Shown: positions 1 through 12,500 of the stretch, piece after piece
Position numbering within the stretch: position 1 is the first letter of the stretch
Layout: every line of letters starts with the position of its first letter
DNA from: Charina bottae
Taxonomy: Eukaryota; Chordata; Lepidosauria; Squamata; Charinaidae
Assembly: GCA_023362775.1 (NCBI GenBank)
Contig: JALMGJ010000002.1
Coordinates: 74,129,414-74,193,413 of the forward strand
Reading direction: 5' to 3'
Length of the DNA: 64,000 nt
Notes under the pieces: generated by a model
The model's database searches: none
The model's input: the letters and a program-made list of their open reading frames with translations, nothing else
What the model was told of the DNA's origin: nothing
Position numbers and translations under genes: made by a program

Positions 1-482
1 AGCTTGGATTTGGAAGCGAAGTACAAAGATGGTCCAATTTTGATTCTGTATGGGGCAGTGCTTCTGCAGATCCAACTTGGCAGTCTTTCTGGATTCATGG
101 CTCCTGTTTGAACAGCAAATACTTTTGCAAAGTTACATCTTGTGTACCAACTATGGACTGTTCAGAACTAGAAGCCTTTCCTCACTGTTACTCATGCCCC
201 TGTCACTTTGTGGATGGATTATTGCAATGCTCTGAATATGGGGTGGCTACATTTTCTGAGAGCCATTTTAAAAATGGGTCTTCTGAAAGGCATTTGGGGA
301 GTAATAAGATCATGCTACCCTGAATGGTGATGCCTCAGACTGATTGGTTATAATGGTATTATTAATGTTTTTAGTCTTTGATATTAATACTGTAAACTGC
401 TCAAGGTCTTTAGAAATGGAGTGACATAAAAGTTTCATGTATAGATAGATAGGCTGATAGATATTTAGAAAGGAAATCTTAC
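1..482 (-). other. APPL1 intron 4 (partial)
   Basis: AT-rich sequence with no recognised exon. Short open frames at 50-323 show no family signature. It lies downstream of APPL1 exon 4 and is read as intron. Confidence 0.7.
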
Positions 483-554
483 CTCATCTATCACTTTCGC
501 AAACTGCTGAAGAGTAGAATTCATAACTTCATCATCACCACCCAAAGGAAAGCG
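483..554 (-). CDS. APPL1: APPL1 coding exon 4
   Basis: Twenty-four codons, RFPLGGDDEVMNSTLQQFAK followed by VIDE, with a CCTGATAG acceptor and a GTAAGA donor on the minus strand. The next exon, which would start with LSSCHAVL-type sequence, was not found in positions 1-482, so it lies outside the window. Confidence 0.95.
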
Positions 555-3500
555 CTATCAGGAAAAAAAACCCACCACTTTTTAAATTCCATCTTTATTG
601 ATTTTTCACTCTGAAAATTCACAATAACATTCCATAAATTCCATAATAACATGTTCATATCTAGCAGTGCTAAAAAATAATACAGAATCTTGGAGTACTG
701 TAAGTTGCTAATGTTTGCTATATTTTTATATATATTATATTGCTATATTTAAAAGATACAGAAATCACCTATAGACTATGCTAACTTCATAGAAAGGTAT
801 TCTGACAGATTTTATATATATACATTAAAGCTCTATTAAATCATGGTATTAAATTAAAATATGACAATTTTGATATAAAACATATTTCTTTGTTTATTCA
901 CGGCAGCTTCAACTTATTTTTATCTTTTTCCCCCTCTCTGTGTTTCTATTTATTTTCTGTTTCATATGTTGTGGATGGCCCCTTTTAGGTTTTAATCAGA
1001 CCGTGCACATTTTAACATCTTATATTTTTTGTAGGCTGCTTAGAGTCATTTGATTGTGGCAGGGCAGAAATGTGAAAAGATAAATAAATTTGTGCTCTTA
1101 ATAGCAAAAACTGAGCAGAAATAAAGCATATGAGGCTTTATGAAAATAAGGACCTGGAAAAAATAATCAATTTAATTTCTATGTGCTAAGGTGCTATTAA
1201 AACCTATGGGCAGAGTTCATATAAGATGCTACAAACTAGGCAAAAACAGGTTAGGGTTGTCTGTAATTCTCCATGTCGGAGAATCCAGTCACTATACTGA
1301 CATGTTGTAAAAACCAGGCTGCCACATTAAACCATTCAACTTGGATCAGAACATAAAATTTTAATTTTGTAAGTGGACGATACCTGCTTCTCATATTCTT
1401 TTAGAAGCTTTGAAGTCAAATGTGTTGCTGCACTGAGTTCATTCTGAAAAAGAAAGAGAATTTTATTCTGATTTTATAAAGATTTTGCAAATATAAATGA
1501 CAACAGAAGTACAGTATAAAGTAAATTAATCATAGTTTAACAAAGTTTTACTATCCTTTAACTAAATGTGTATGCTTTTTATAACACATAATTTCCCACT
1601 TTTAAGGTGAAATGATTTATTATAGTCATAGACTAGCATATACACTTTTAAAGCAGTAACTATGGATTTAAGCTAAACAAACAAAAAGTAATCAAATTCG
1701 CAGAATTCTGGCTGAGCCATCACTCATAATAGAAAATAACATCACTCTCTCCAATAGCAAAAATTAGACTGTGCTAAGATTTGGAAGCAAAGCCAACAAA
1801 CAAAAGGAAGAGTGCTGCATACACATAGGATCCTTAATCTATGCAGAATATAGATTCAAAATTACTTGCGCAGAGGGGGGAAAGTTTTTTAAAAGTACCG
1901 TATTTTCCGGCGTATAAGACGACTGGGAGTATAAGACGACCCCCAACTTTTCCACTTAAAATATAGAGTTTGGGATATACTCGCCGTATAAGACTACCCC
2001 TCTTCTATGAAGGTTCTCAGTCATCCAGGTGGAATTGTCTGTAGCTTGAATCATGTCAACTGGATTTCTATTTTCTCAGTGGAAACGTTTCGCTCCTTAT
2101 CCAAGGAGCTTCTTCAGTCTGAGCAAAGTTGGTAAGGGAATCCTAAATATGTTTCTAGGTAGCTGTGTGACCTTACACCTGGGTAGAAACATATTTAGGA
2201 TTCCCTTACCAACTTTGCTCAGACTGAAGAAGCTCCTTGGATAAGGAGCGAAACGTTTCCACTGAGAAAATAGAAATCCAGTTGACATGATTCAAGCTAC
2301 AGACTACCCCTCTTCAAAACCTGCAGCTTGCTCCACCCCGGGGTGGAAAATATCCATGGCAATCAGCTGTGTGGTGGGGAAGCGGAGTAGAAAGTAAAAA
2401 ACTGCAGGGAGGAAACAGGGAAGCAGAGTAGAAAGCGAATACTGTAGTAATGCGAAGCAGCAGCGCGGGGTGTGTGTGTGAAGGAGAATATTGGGGTGAG
2501 GGGTGAGAAAGCTTTAACGATTTAAAGAAAGCTTTAATTACCTGGGCAAGGCAGAGGGGTGAAGAATACATTTCCAAGCTTTAGCGGAACAAACCATGAA
2601 GGAGGAGGAGGAGGAGGAGGAGGGTGATGGGGGGAAGTTTGAAAAAGCAGATCCAAACGCAAAAGTTACTGAGTGAGTACTGAGCAACTCCACTTCCCGC
2701 ACAGCTGATCCCCGGCGCACAGCTGATCGGCGCTGAGATTTTCCACCCGGGCCCTCCCCCCCCAAATACATCTCCAAGCTTTAGCAGAACAAACCACGAA
2801 GGAGGAGGAGGAAGAGGGTGGTGGTGATGATGGGGGGAGGTTTGAAAAAGCAGATCCAAGCGCAAAAGTTACTGAGTCATTTCAGCCTCCCTCCCTCTCG
2901 CTCTCCTTCCCTGGTGATGGATCAGTGCGGGGGGGGGCCCACCCTCCGCTCCCTCCCTCCACTCCCTCCCTCCGCTCCCTCCCTCCGCTCCCGACCCCCC
3001 CCCGCACTGATCCATCACCAGGGAAAGAGAGCGAGAGGGAGGGAGGCTGAAATGACTCAGTAACTTTTGCGCTTGGATCTGCTTTTTCAAACCTCCCATC
3101 ATCACCACCACCCTCTTCCTCCTCCTCCTTCGTGGTTTGTTCTGCTAAAGCTTGGAGATGTATTTGGGGGGGGGAGGGCCCGGGTGGAAAATCTCAGTGC
3201 CGATCAGCTGTGCGCCGGGGATCAGCTGTGCGCCGGGGAAGTGACCCGCCCTATAAGACGACACCCGGCGTATAAGACGACCCCCGACTTTTGAGAAGAT
3301 TTTCCTGGGTCAAAAAGTCGTCTTATACGCCGGAAAATACGGTACATTAAATGTAGGTTTCCATACAGGAAATTGAAGGGAGAGCACAAATAGTGCACTG
3401 AACATTATCTTAACCTTACTCATAGCTTTTCTGGGATTAAAAAAAATTCTTTTTATGAAGTATCCAGGGACATGTGATCACCATAAAGGAGCTTATTATT

Positions 3501-6500
3501 TGGTTTACCTGTTGGGCAATCAAAAAAGTTGATTGCCCAGGAGATAAATTAGACACTTGCAGTTACGGTTTAAGGGTTTTTCCAATTTGATATTAAGGTT
3601 TACTAACAACCTGTTAAATGCAACCATAATATACAATACATACAATAACTTAGATCCTTGCATAAAAATGCTTACATCTAAATATGTTCTTGTTAGAAGC
3701 TTCTGAAGAATTTATAAGCAATTTATTCATGTTATTTGTAAACAATTAACATGGAAATACAGGTAGTCCTCACTTAATGACCATTCGTTTAGTGACAGTT
3801 CAGACTTACAATGGTGCTGGAAAAAAATGACTGACAACCGGTGCTCACGCTTACAACCGCTGCAGTGATCCCACTGTCATGGGATCACAATTTGGGCGCT
3901 TGGCAACCGGTTCGCATTTATGACCATCACAGCATCCCATGGTCATGTGATTGCCATTTTCGACCTTCCCAGCCAGCTTCTGGCAAGCAAAATCAATGGG
4001 GAACTGTGTGATTTGCTTAACAACCACGTGGTTCGCTTAATGGCCACAGTGACTCACTTAATGACCGCTGCAAAAAAGGTCCTAAAATCAGGTCGGATTT
4101 GCTTAATGACCACTTTGCTTAGCAACCAAAATTCCAGTCTCGTGGTCATTAAGCGAGGACTACCTGTATTAAAGTAAAATTATATTTCTCTTTTTTCTCA
4201 TACTCTTTTCATCACACTCATATACAGTATACTTGCACAGAGCTACTGAAATGCCAGGAGTTAAAGTTTTGGTTCCAATGCTCATGATACTGAATAATAT
4301 AACACATCAGTGACAAAAGTTGGAGAAATGGTTGAAGGTTAATTAGTTTCTGCATTCTACAGTCAAGTTACCTGTGCATCATAAATTCGGTACATAGCTT
4401 TATACAACTGGTTGATGTATCTGGAAATTGAAGCAGCATCTTCTTCAAATACACCTAGCAAAGATCGTGTCTAAAAAGAAGATAACATAATTTTTATAAT
4501 ATTGCAACTACATTACTGCAGCTAAATTCAATAATGCTCCATTTAATATATGATAAGACAAAATCAGAATGAAATATATTTCTATCTGATTTTTGACACA
4601 TATCTAAAAGTTATCTAGCAGAAAGCACTTTTTAAGTCTGTGTGGCACTTCATTAAAACAAAGTACTCTGGCATGATAACAGAATACTTAAGATCCCTCC
4701 AGCAAAGGTAACTCATTTACTATTCTTTTTATGACCAACAGTAGGTAAAGGTTCCCCCCGCACATTTGTGCAGTCGTGTCCGACTCTAGGGGCCGGTGCT
4801 CATTTCCATTTGTTAGCCGAAGAGCCAGCGTTGTCCGAAGATGCTTCCACGGTCATGTGGCCGCATGACGCGCACGGAACACTGTTACTTACCCACCGAA
4901 GTGGTACCTATTCATCTACTTGCATTTGCATGCTTTCAAATTACTAGGTTGGCAAGAGCTGGGGCTAGTGCAGGAGCTCACTCCGCACGCAGGGCTAGGG
5001 ATTCGAACCTCCAAACTTGCGATCTTCTGATCGACAAGCCTGGCATCTTACCCGCTGAGCCACCATGCCCCCATGACCAACAGTAAGACGGCATAATATT
5101 CAAGTATCTGAGCCTTACTTTTTGGCAATTACAAAAAGTTAATACTGTACAATTTAAATCCATTCTATATTGAAATCTAGATAGGTAAAGATAAAATCTC
5201 CTTTGAGTCAAGCTCTATAACTGGTGACTACATGGACATGTCAAAGTTGTTTTCTTAGCTAAAATAAATCCAAAAAATAAATATATTTTAATGATAAAGT
5301 ATAACTCAAGTTAAGGGGCGTGGTGGCTCAGCGGGTAAGACGCCAGGCTTGTTGATCGGAAGATTGCAAGTTCGGAGGTTCGAATCCCTAGCCCTGCGTG
5401 CGGAGTGAGCTCCTGCACTAGCTCCAGCTCTTGCCAACCTAGCAATTCGAAAGCATGCAAATGCAAGTAGATTAATAGGTACCACTTCGGTGGGTAGGTA
5501 ACAGCGTTCCGTGCGTGTCATGCGGCCACATGACCGTGGAAGCGTCTTCGGACAACGCTGGCTCTTTGGCTAACAAACGGAGATGAGCACCGGCCCCTAG
5601 AGTCGGACACGACTGCACAAATGTGCGGGGGGTACCTTTACCTTTATAACTCAAGTTAAGCTTTATAATCCCAACTAAGATACTATTTAATGTTGGCTTT
5701 TCAAACTGCCCTCACTAACTCATGTAGAAACTGAACACTCATAGAATAAGAGCACTGCCCTTTTATGGTTGGATAACTGGCTAGAGATACTGTAGAAACA
5801 GGGGATAGTAAAAGAAATTCTCCCAAGAATCCAACAATAATCAAAGAGAATATCTGTAGCTCAGGGTTGAACCAAAGCAACAACCCAACCTCCCACAAGA
5901 GAAGCTGTGGAAGAACATTATTCAGACGAGCACTAACGCACTGCAGCAACCCAGAACACCAGAAAAAGGAAACAGATCACCTATACAGCATCTTCCAACA
6001 AAATGGATACCCACGCAACTTTATCAAAAAGTGCCTGACTACACAACCCACTACAACACAACCAACAGAAGCTATGAAAAGGATAACACTGCCATACATC
6101 AGAAACATCTCAGAAACTACTAATGGACTGTTACAACCACATGGTGTCACCGTAGCACATAAACCAACCAAAACCCTTCAGAACATCTTAAGTAACCGGA
6201 AAGACCCAGTAGCCCAAGAAGAAAAAACAGGAGTTATCTACAACATACAGTGTAAGGACTGTAGCAGCCACTATGTAGGACAGACCGGCAGAAGACTAGC
6301 AGAGCGCATCCACGAACACCAACTAGCATTCAGAAGACACGATGAAAACTCCTTAATCTCACAACACATGGACAGACTCAACTATACTTTCAACTGTGAA
6401 ACTGTGAGCATCTTGTTGTTGTTGTTGTTCAGTCGAACCAAGCCAAATCCAAAAACGCTAGAGAATTCCTTGAAGCTTGGCACTCAGACAAAGCAGCCAT

Positions 6501-9500
6501 CAACAGACACATAGAGGTAAACAACATTTACATACCATTCATAAGAGACAATAGAAAAGCCAAAAGACCAGAACACCTCCTTGCCAGCAATCAATACCCA
6601 GATATGCAAATATTAACACCAGGATTAGCACCAGAGGAACAATCAAACAGCACAATATACCCTAATCAAGGAACTATTAACTCAGTCAATCAACCAAGCA
6701 GCAAACAGCCCAATCAAGGAACTACCAAGGAGAGTACAACACCCCCACCAACACAAGCAGGGCCAGCCATGGTATATAAACAGAGAGCAAGTTCCACTCC
6801 CTTTTCGCACTGAAGATGTTGCCTAGTCGGGCAATGAAACGTCTGCAGGAAAACAACAAGGCTCAGAGAGCACCAAGGACTCCACAATCACAGTTTATAG
6901 AATTTACATTTGTATGGACAGAGTGAATAGACAATAACTTTTCCTTTCAAATTCTAGTAAACCAACTGATATTGACTCAAGATACTCAGAATATTTTGGG
7001 AATGGATACATACATTGTGAAACCATAGCTATTTTTTTTAGCTTAAACAAACTTATAAAGAATCGGCTCCTCAATGGCTATATGATACAGCAAAACTGAA
7101 GTGTCTCTCTTCAAAGACAGTTTACATTTCCAGTGACAAGACAAAATAAATGCCTATCTCCAGCAGGCCTTCCTTATGAACTATTTTATTGGGCTGGCTA
7201 CTCTAGGATATCAAATGCTGAAGTAGATGACATATGGACAATGTAACAGAGAGCGCTTTGCTGAATAATGTTGGCTGGAATTTCTAGGGACTACGGTTCT
7301 CCCAATTATGGAAATTATGAAAGACCTGACTAATTACATACATGGCCTTTAGCTAGTTTTAGTGCAATTTTAAAATAATTATGTTTACAGAATTAAAGGA
7401 ATTTCCATTTCCTTAAAAGCACCAGAACAGGGATGCAAAAATCCACCCAACCACTAGATGGTATCAAAGAGATACAGACAACTCTAAGTTTGCAGCCTAA
7501 ATCTGAAAGCCCTACATTTCCATCCATACAGGCAACGAAATTTAAAGGATATCTTTAAATCTGAATCTTTGCTTTTAATTGTAGGGCTAGTTAAGAAATG
7601 ATTGAAATAATCAACTTCTTGAATTCTTTTTTCTAATTGAAAACTCATTCTGTTCCTTGTGTAACCAAAATGGCACCATCCATACACATTAATGAGGTAT
7701 CAATGGGCTTGGGAAAAATCCCAAGATTTGCCAAAGTATAAGAAAGGCATTTTTCAGGAAAAATTTAAGGGGAGGAGATAATTAAACAATGTACTCAATG
7801 AGAACAAATATGTTCAATGATCAAAGACTGCTGCTGATCTAAGTGGTGGGGAGCAGAGGAAGAAAAAAAGAGTGGAGGAGCAGATGGTACAGAATATTCC
7901 AGAAAAGGGCATGGCTAGCTGGCTGGTATTTTAAGTGGAAGCACTCCATACTGGAGTATTCTGTTGCAAGTCCTATACTCTGCCCTTCTAGTGTGCTTTT
8001 CTGTTTATACTGATGCTGAGGAGTTGTTTAGAGATATAGAACATAAAAGTGGAGCAGTTTCTCCTGCTGAATCAGACTAGGATTTGACCATGAATCGCAT
8101 GCAGTACCTAGGTGTCTTTGGCAGAATAAAGAGTATAGCCAGAACTCCTGAAGAAACAATAATCTTTCACTGGATGGGCTCTTGACCAAGAAAAACAGTT
8201 TCAGACTGCGCTGCTGTAATCTTGGACAGTGCTGTGGAACAGGTACAATGCACCACAGCCTGGGCAGTGACCCTGGCACACAAAGAACTGAATCACTGTC
8301 AAGGTTACTTTGGCAGATACCATCTGAAGCTGACTGCATCGACTTGGAGTTAAAACCTATTTTACCTGCCCCAACAGGAGGGGAGGCAGGACACTTTATA
8401 GTATAGCAACCAAATGATACTTATTTGCTTTGTAAAATAAAAACAAGGATCTTTATGCTTTCTGTACAAAAATAGATTGATAGTATTCGCATAACACAAT
8501 GAAGCAAAAACATTAATCCGGATCTAATAAGAAAGCAAGAACATTACTAACCGTAAACTTTTGAACAAGTGCAGCAAAGGGTAAAATGTATTAACGATTA
8601 ACATTTATTATCTCAAATCTGAATGGCTGAATTTAAAAGTGATGAACATTAATAATAGGTCCATTATATTATCAATAATAAACAACACAAATGTTAAATA
8701 TTTTTCTGGAATCCTTCAGGTTCCAGTAAAGCAAAGTAAAAGGTAAGCAGGGAAAGGTCCCTTCTCTGCAGAGATCCAATTGTTGACCCTATCTGATAGG
8801 GAGACTTGTAAACAGTGTGTTGACTTTTGATGCCAATGAGTTTTTTAAATGGGCAGTTTAAAAAAAAATTCTGGAGTTGTATGCACATTTACTATATTGT
8901 TCTCAAGTTTTATTGTGATACATTCTCTCTCAATATATCTGGATATAAATATATAATAAATATATTAAGTGGTTATATAAAAACTTGAAACAGATCCAGA
9001 CAATTATGTTTACTAAATCTGGAAAATATTACTAGACTATCTAAAATTATTTAATTCTTTTATCAACAATTGCTATTACTGCTACAATACTTTTTTTTCT
9101 TCTACACTGCACTGTACTGTTTACAACACTAAACATTTCTATCTGTTTGTAAGTGGAATTTGTAGAAGCCAAACAGATAATTCCATTGTTGTTCTGATAA
9201 GCATGACTATTCTGGTTGCATTTTGAAAAATGCAATGTCATGATGGGAGTCAGAGGGCGGGCCATCTTCGGGGAAGACACCCCCGCTGTTTGATACCTGT
9301 GGCGTGTTCCGGCCCTCTGTGCTCCGACCCAGGCCCTGGACAGCAGACTCGTGAGGCCCTGGTCTCCGGCTGCTGTTTCTTAACACCAGGTCGGTTAACA
9401 ACAAGGCCCCCCATATGTGTACCCTGGCGTGTATTACCGAGACCTGGCTGGACCCTGAAGGGGGGGTGCCCCTTTCAGAGATGTGCCCGGCCGGGTTTAC

Positions 9501-12500
9501 GGTATGGCACTAGCCAAGACCCCAGGGCAGGGGAGGAGGGGTAGCTGTTGTCATCCGGGAATCTCTGTTGGCCTTCAGAGGCACTGCTCCATAAGTGGCC
9601 GGTTGTGAGACCCTGTTTTTGAAGTTGGGCTCCCAAGAACAGTTGGGATTGTTGCTGTTGTACCAGCCTCCCTGCTGCGTAGCAACCACCCTGCCTGAGC
9701 TACTGGAGGCTGTCTCGGGGTTGGCGGTGGAGTTCCCCAGACTTATAGTTCTGGGGGACTTCAATCTGCTGTCCCTGGGGCGTGCCTTTGTAGTGGCAAC
9801 ATGCGGAAGACCTTTGTATCTTGAGGAGTTAAGTGGCATGTTTTGATTTTCCTTCCCCACACCTAGGAGATTAGAGTTTATTTTGAGTTATGATGTTTAA
9901 CAGGCTTGTTTTTAAGCTGTTTGGCATGAGGTGGGGGGAGAGAAGAAGAATGTGCCCACTCCTCCAACAGCTCTCCAGATCTTTGTTGGAAGTGGGGGGA
10001 GAGAAAACCCCCAGCTTGTTAAGTTTAAGTGTAAGTTCACTCCTCCAGTCGCCCCTCTAGCGGTTTAGAATGGGGGGGGGGGTTTAATAAGAAATTGTTT
10101 ATGCTTAGGCACTGGCTTATCTGATAGCTTCCCAGGCTCTGGGAATGATGTCATGGACAGGTGCCAGGCCCCAGGAGGAATCCCAGTCAAGGTCAGGCTG
10201 GGCTTGGTCACAGGGTTTGGGAGCCAGGCTTTGATAAAAACCTTAGGATTGCTTTGGAGTTTGGGAGTCCACACAGGCCTGAGTTGGGTGCTGTGAAAAT
10301 TGTCACCTTGGGGTATCTCCGCTGTCCTTATTAGGGGGCTCCTGGCAGCCTATAGGAGATTAGGTATTACCTTGCTTGATATGTATGATTTCTTTCAGTA
10401 TGCTATGCTTGTTATGCTTTGTGTAATCTGTTTAAACTGTGTTTTTGTTTAACTTTGTTTGGTTAAGTTTATAATAAGGCTAAAGTTTCTTTATCCACTG
10501 GTGTGCTTATTATCTCTGGATCTAAAAGAACCAATTGCCTGAGCACCTGATCACTGTTTGGACACTTGGCAACACAGCCTTGGAAGCGACTGATGGACCC
10601 AACGGGGTTCCAAATGGAGCTGGGGGCTATACCCCGATTCCTCGGATCTGCTGCATGGTCCAGCAGAGGCCCCGGCTGCCACCTGGAATAGGGAGGCGAC
10701 CGGGGCATTGGACAGGATCGTGCCCATGCGACCTCCCTTGCCCCATCGAACCTGATACCGTGGTTTACGGAGGAGCTGAGTGTTCTGAAGAGGATTAAGA
10801 GACATCTAGAGCGCCGCTGGAGGAAAGCAAGGACCGAACCCGACCGAACACAAGCTAGAGCCGCTATTAAGGCCTACCTTGTGGCGGTAAGAGTGGCGGA
10901 ACGTCAATATTTCTCTGCTCTTATTGCATCCGCAGAATGCCGCCCAGCGGCCCTGTTTAAGGTCACTCAATCCCTTTTGGGAAAGGTGGGCCCAGTGACC
11001 CACCTTCAGGGCCGCGCAGAGCATCTGGGCATTTGCAGGATAAAATCGCTTGGATCCGTTCCAAGTTGGATTCCAATCATGAGCCATGGTCTGTGGAGAT
11101 GCCTGGGGAACGTACTTACCCAGTTATCTGGGAACAGTTTGATCATGTTGGGCCCAAGGAAGTGAACAGGGTCCTCTGGACTGTAAATGCCACCACTTGT
11201 CAATTAGATCCATGCCCCTCCTGGTTGGTGAAGGCAGCTCGGGAGGTGACGTGTGGTTCAGTCCAGGCAACGGTGAATTCATCCTTGAGAGAGGGGGTGT
11301 TTCCGGAGGCCTTTAAGGAGGCGCTGGTGCACCCCCTCCTCAAGAAACCATCACTCGACCCTACCATGCTGGACAATTTCCATCCGGTCTCCCACCTCCC
11401 CTTTCTAGGGAAGGTGGTTGAGAAAGTGGTCGCGTTGCAACTCCAGAGGATTCTGGATGAAACTGATTATCTAGACCCCTTCCAGTCAGGTTTCAGGCCC
11501 GGATATGGGACGGAAACCGCATTGGTTGCACTTATGATCTCTAATGGGAGCAGGATAGGGGCAGTGCATCCATCCTTGTTCTTTTTGACCTCTCAGCATC
11601 TTTCGATACCATCGACCATGGAATCCTTTTGGGGCGGCTCAGGGAGTTGGGGGTGGCCGGCGTGGTTTTGTGCTGGTTCACCTCCTTCCTCCAGGGCCGG
11701 TCCCAATCGGTGGTGATAGGGAGCGAGAGACCCAGCCCACGGCCCCTCTTTTGTGGGGTGCCGCAGGGCTCGGTACTCTCTCCACTCCTTTTTAACATCT
11801 ATATGAAACCACTGGGTGAGATCATCTGTCACCACGGGATGAGGTATCATCAATATGCAGAAGATACCCAACTATACATCTCCGTCCCGGGCGATGTGAT
11901 GCTGTGACCATCCTCTCTCGGTGCCTGGAGGCTGTGGGGGTCTGGATGGGGAACCACAGGCTTCAGCTGAACAGTAAGATGGAGTAGCTATGGGTTGGGG
12001 GCTCCTCTGTATCCAGGAACTTACCATCTCTAGTTCTGGATGGGGTTGCACTGCCCAGACAAATCCGGTGCGGAATCTGGGGGTCCTCCTAGAGTCACGA
12101 CTCCTGCTCAAAAAGCAGGTGGCAGTCGTGGCCAGAAGGGCCTTTGCTCAACTTCATGTTGTGCGCCAGTTATGCCCTTTCCTGGATTGAGAGGCCCTCT
12201 GGTCAGTCACTCATGCCCTAGTCATCTCCCGTATAGACTACTGCAATGCACTCTACATGGGGCTACCCTTGAAAGAGTATCCAGAAGCTACAGCTGGTTC
12301 AGAATGCGGCTGCACGGGCAGTCTTGGGTGCCCCAAGGACGGTGCACGTAACACCTTTGCTGAGAGAGCTGCATTGGGTACCAGTTTGCTTCCGGGTCCA
12401 ATTCAGGTGTTGGTTATCACCTTTAAAGCCCTACATGGCATGGGTCCAGGTTACCTGAGGGACCGTCTCATCCCCATTACATCGACCTCTCCCACCTGGT

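Larger units (their letters stand above)
5849..6900 (+). mobile_element. Penelope-like element remnant (GIY-YIG endonuclease and 3' terminal repeat)
   Basis: A 5'-truncated Penelope-like retroelement. It contains the end of the reverse-transcriptase ORF, a GIY-YIG endonuclease domain, a 3' untranslated stretch and a terminal repeat with a hammerhead-like core at 6810-6840. At its left edge, 5849-5872 (GAATATCTGTAGCTCAGGGT type) is the reverse complement of the terminal-repeat end, as seen by comparison with the copy at 47145. This inverted 5' fragment is a known PLE insertion habit. Confidence 0.8.

Noticed and set aside
2053..2288. Two 63-codon frames with identical N-terminal halves on opposite strands
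   Set aside because: They are mirror readings of the perfect palindrome and not genes.
2314..3294. Several 75-94 codon frames on both strands with shared peptides
   Set aside because: Readings of the inverted repeat arms of the foldback transposon.
5316..5400. tRNA gene call from A and B boxes
   Set aside because: The tRNA-like head is part of a 330-bp SINE with target duplication; the same head occurs in seven copies. The Sauria-type heads were rejected for the same reason.
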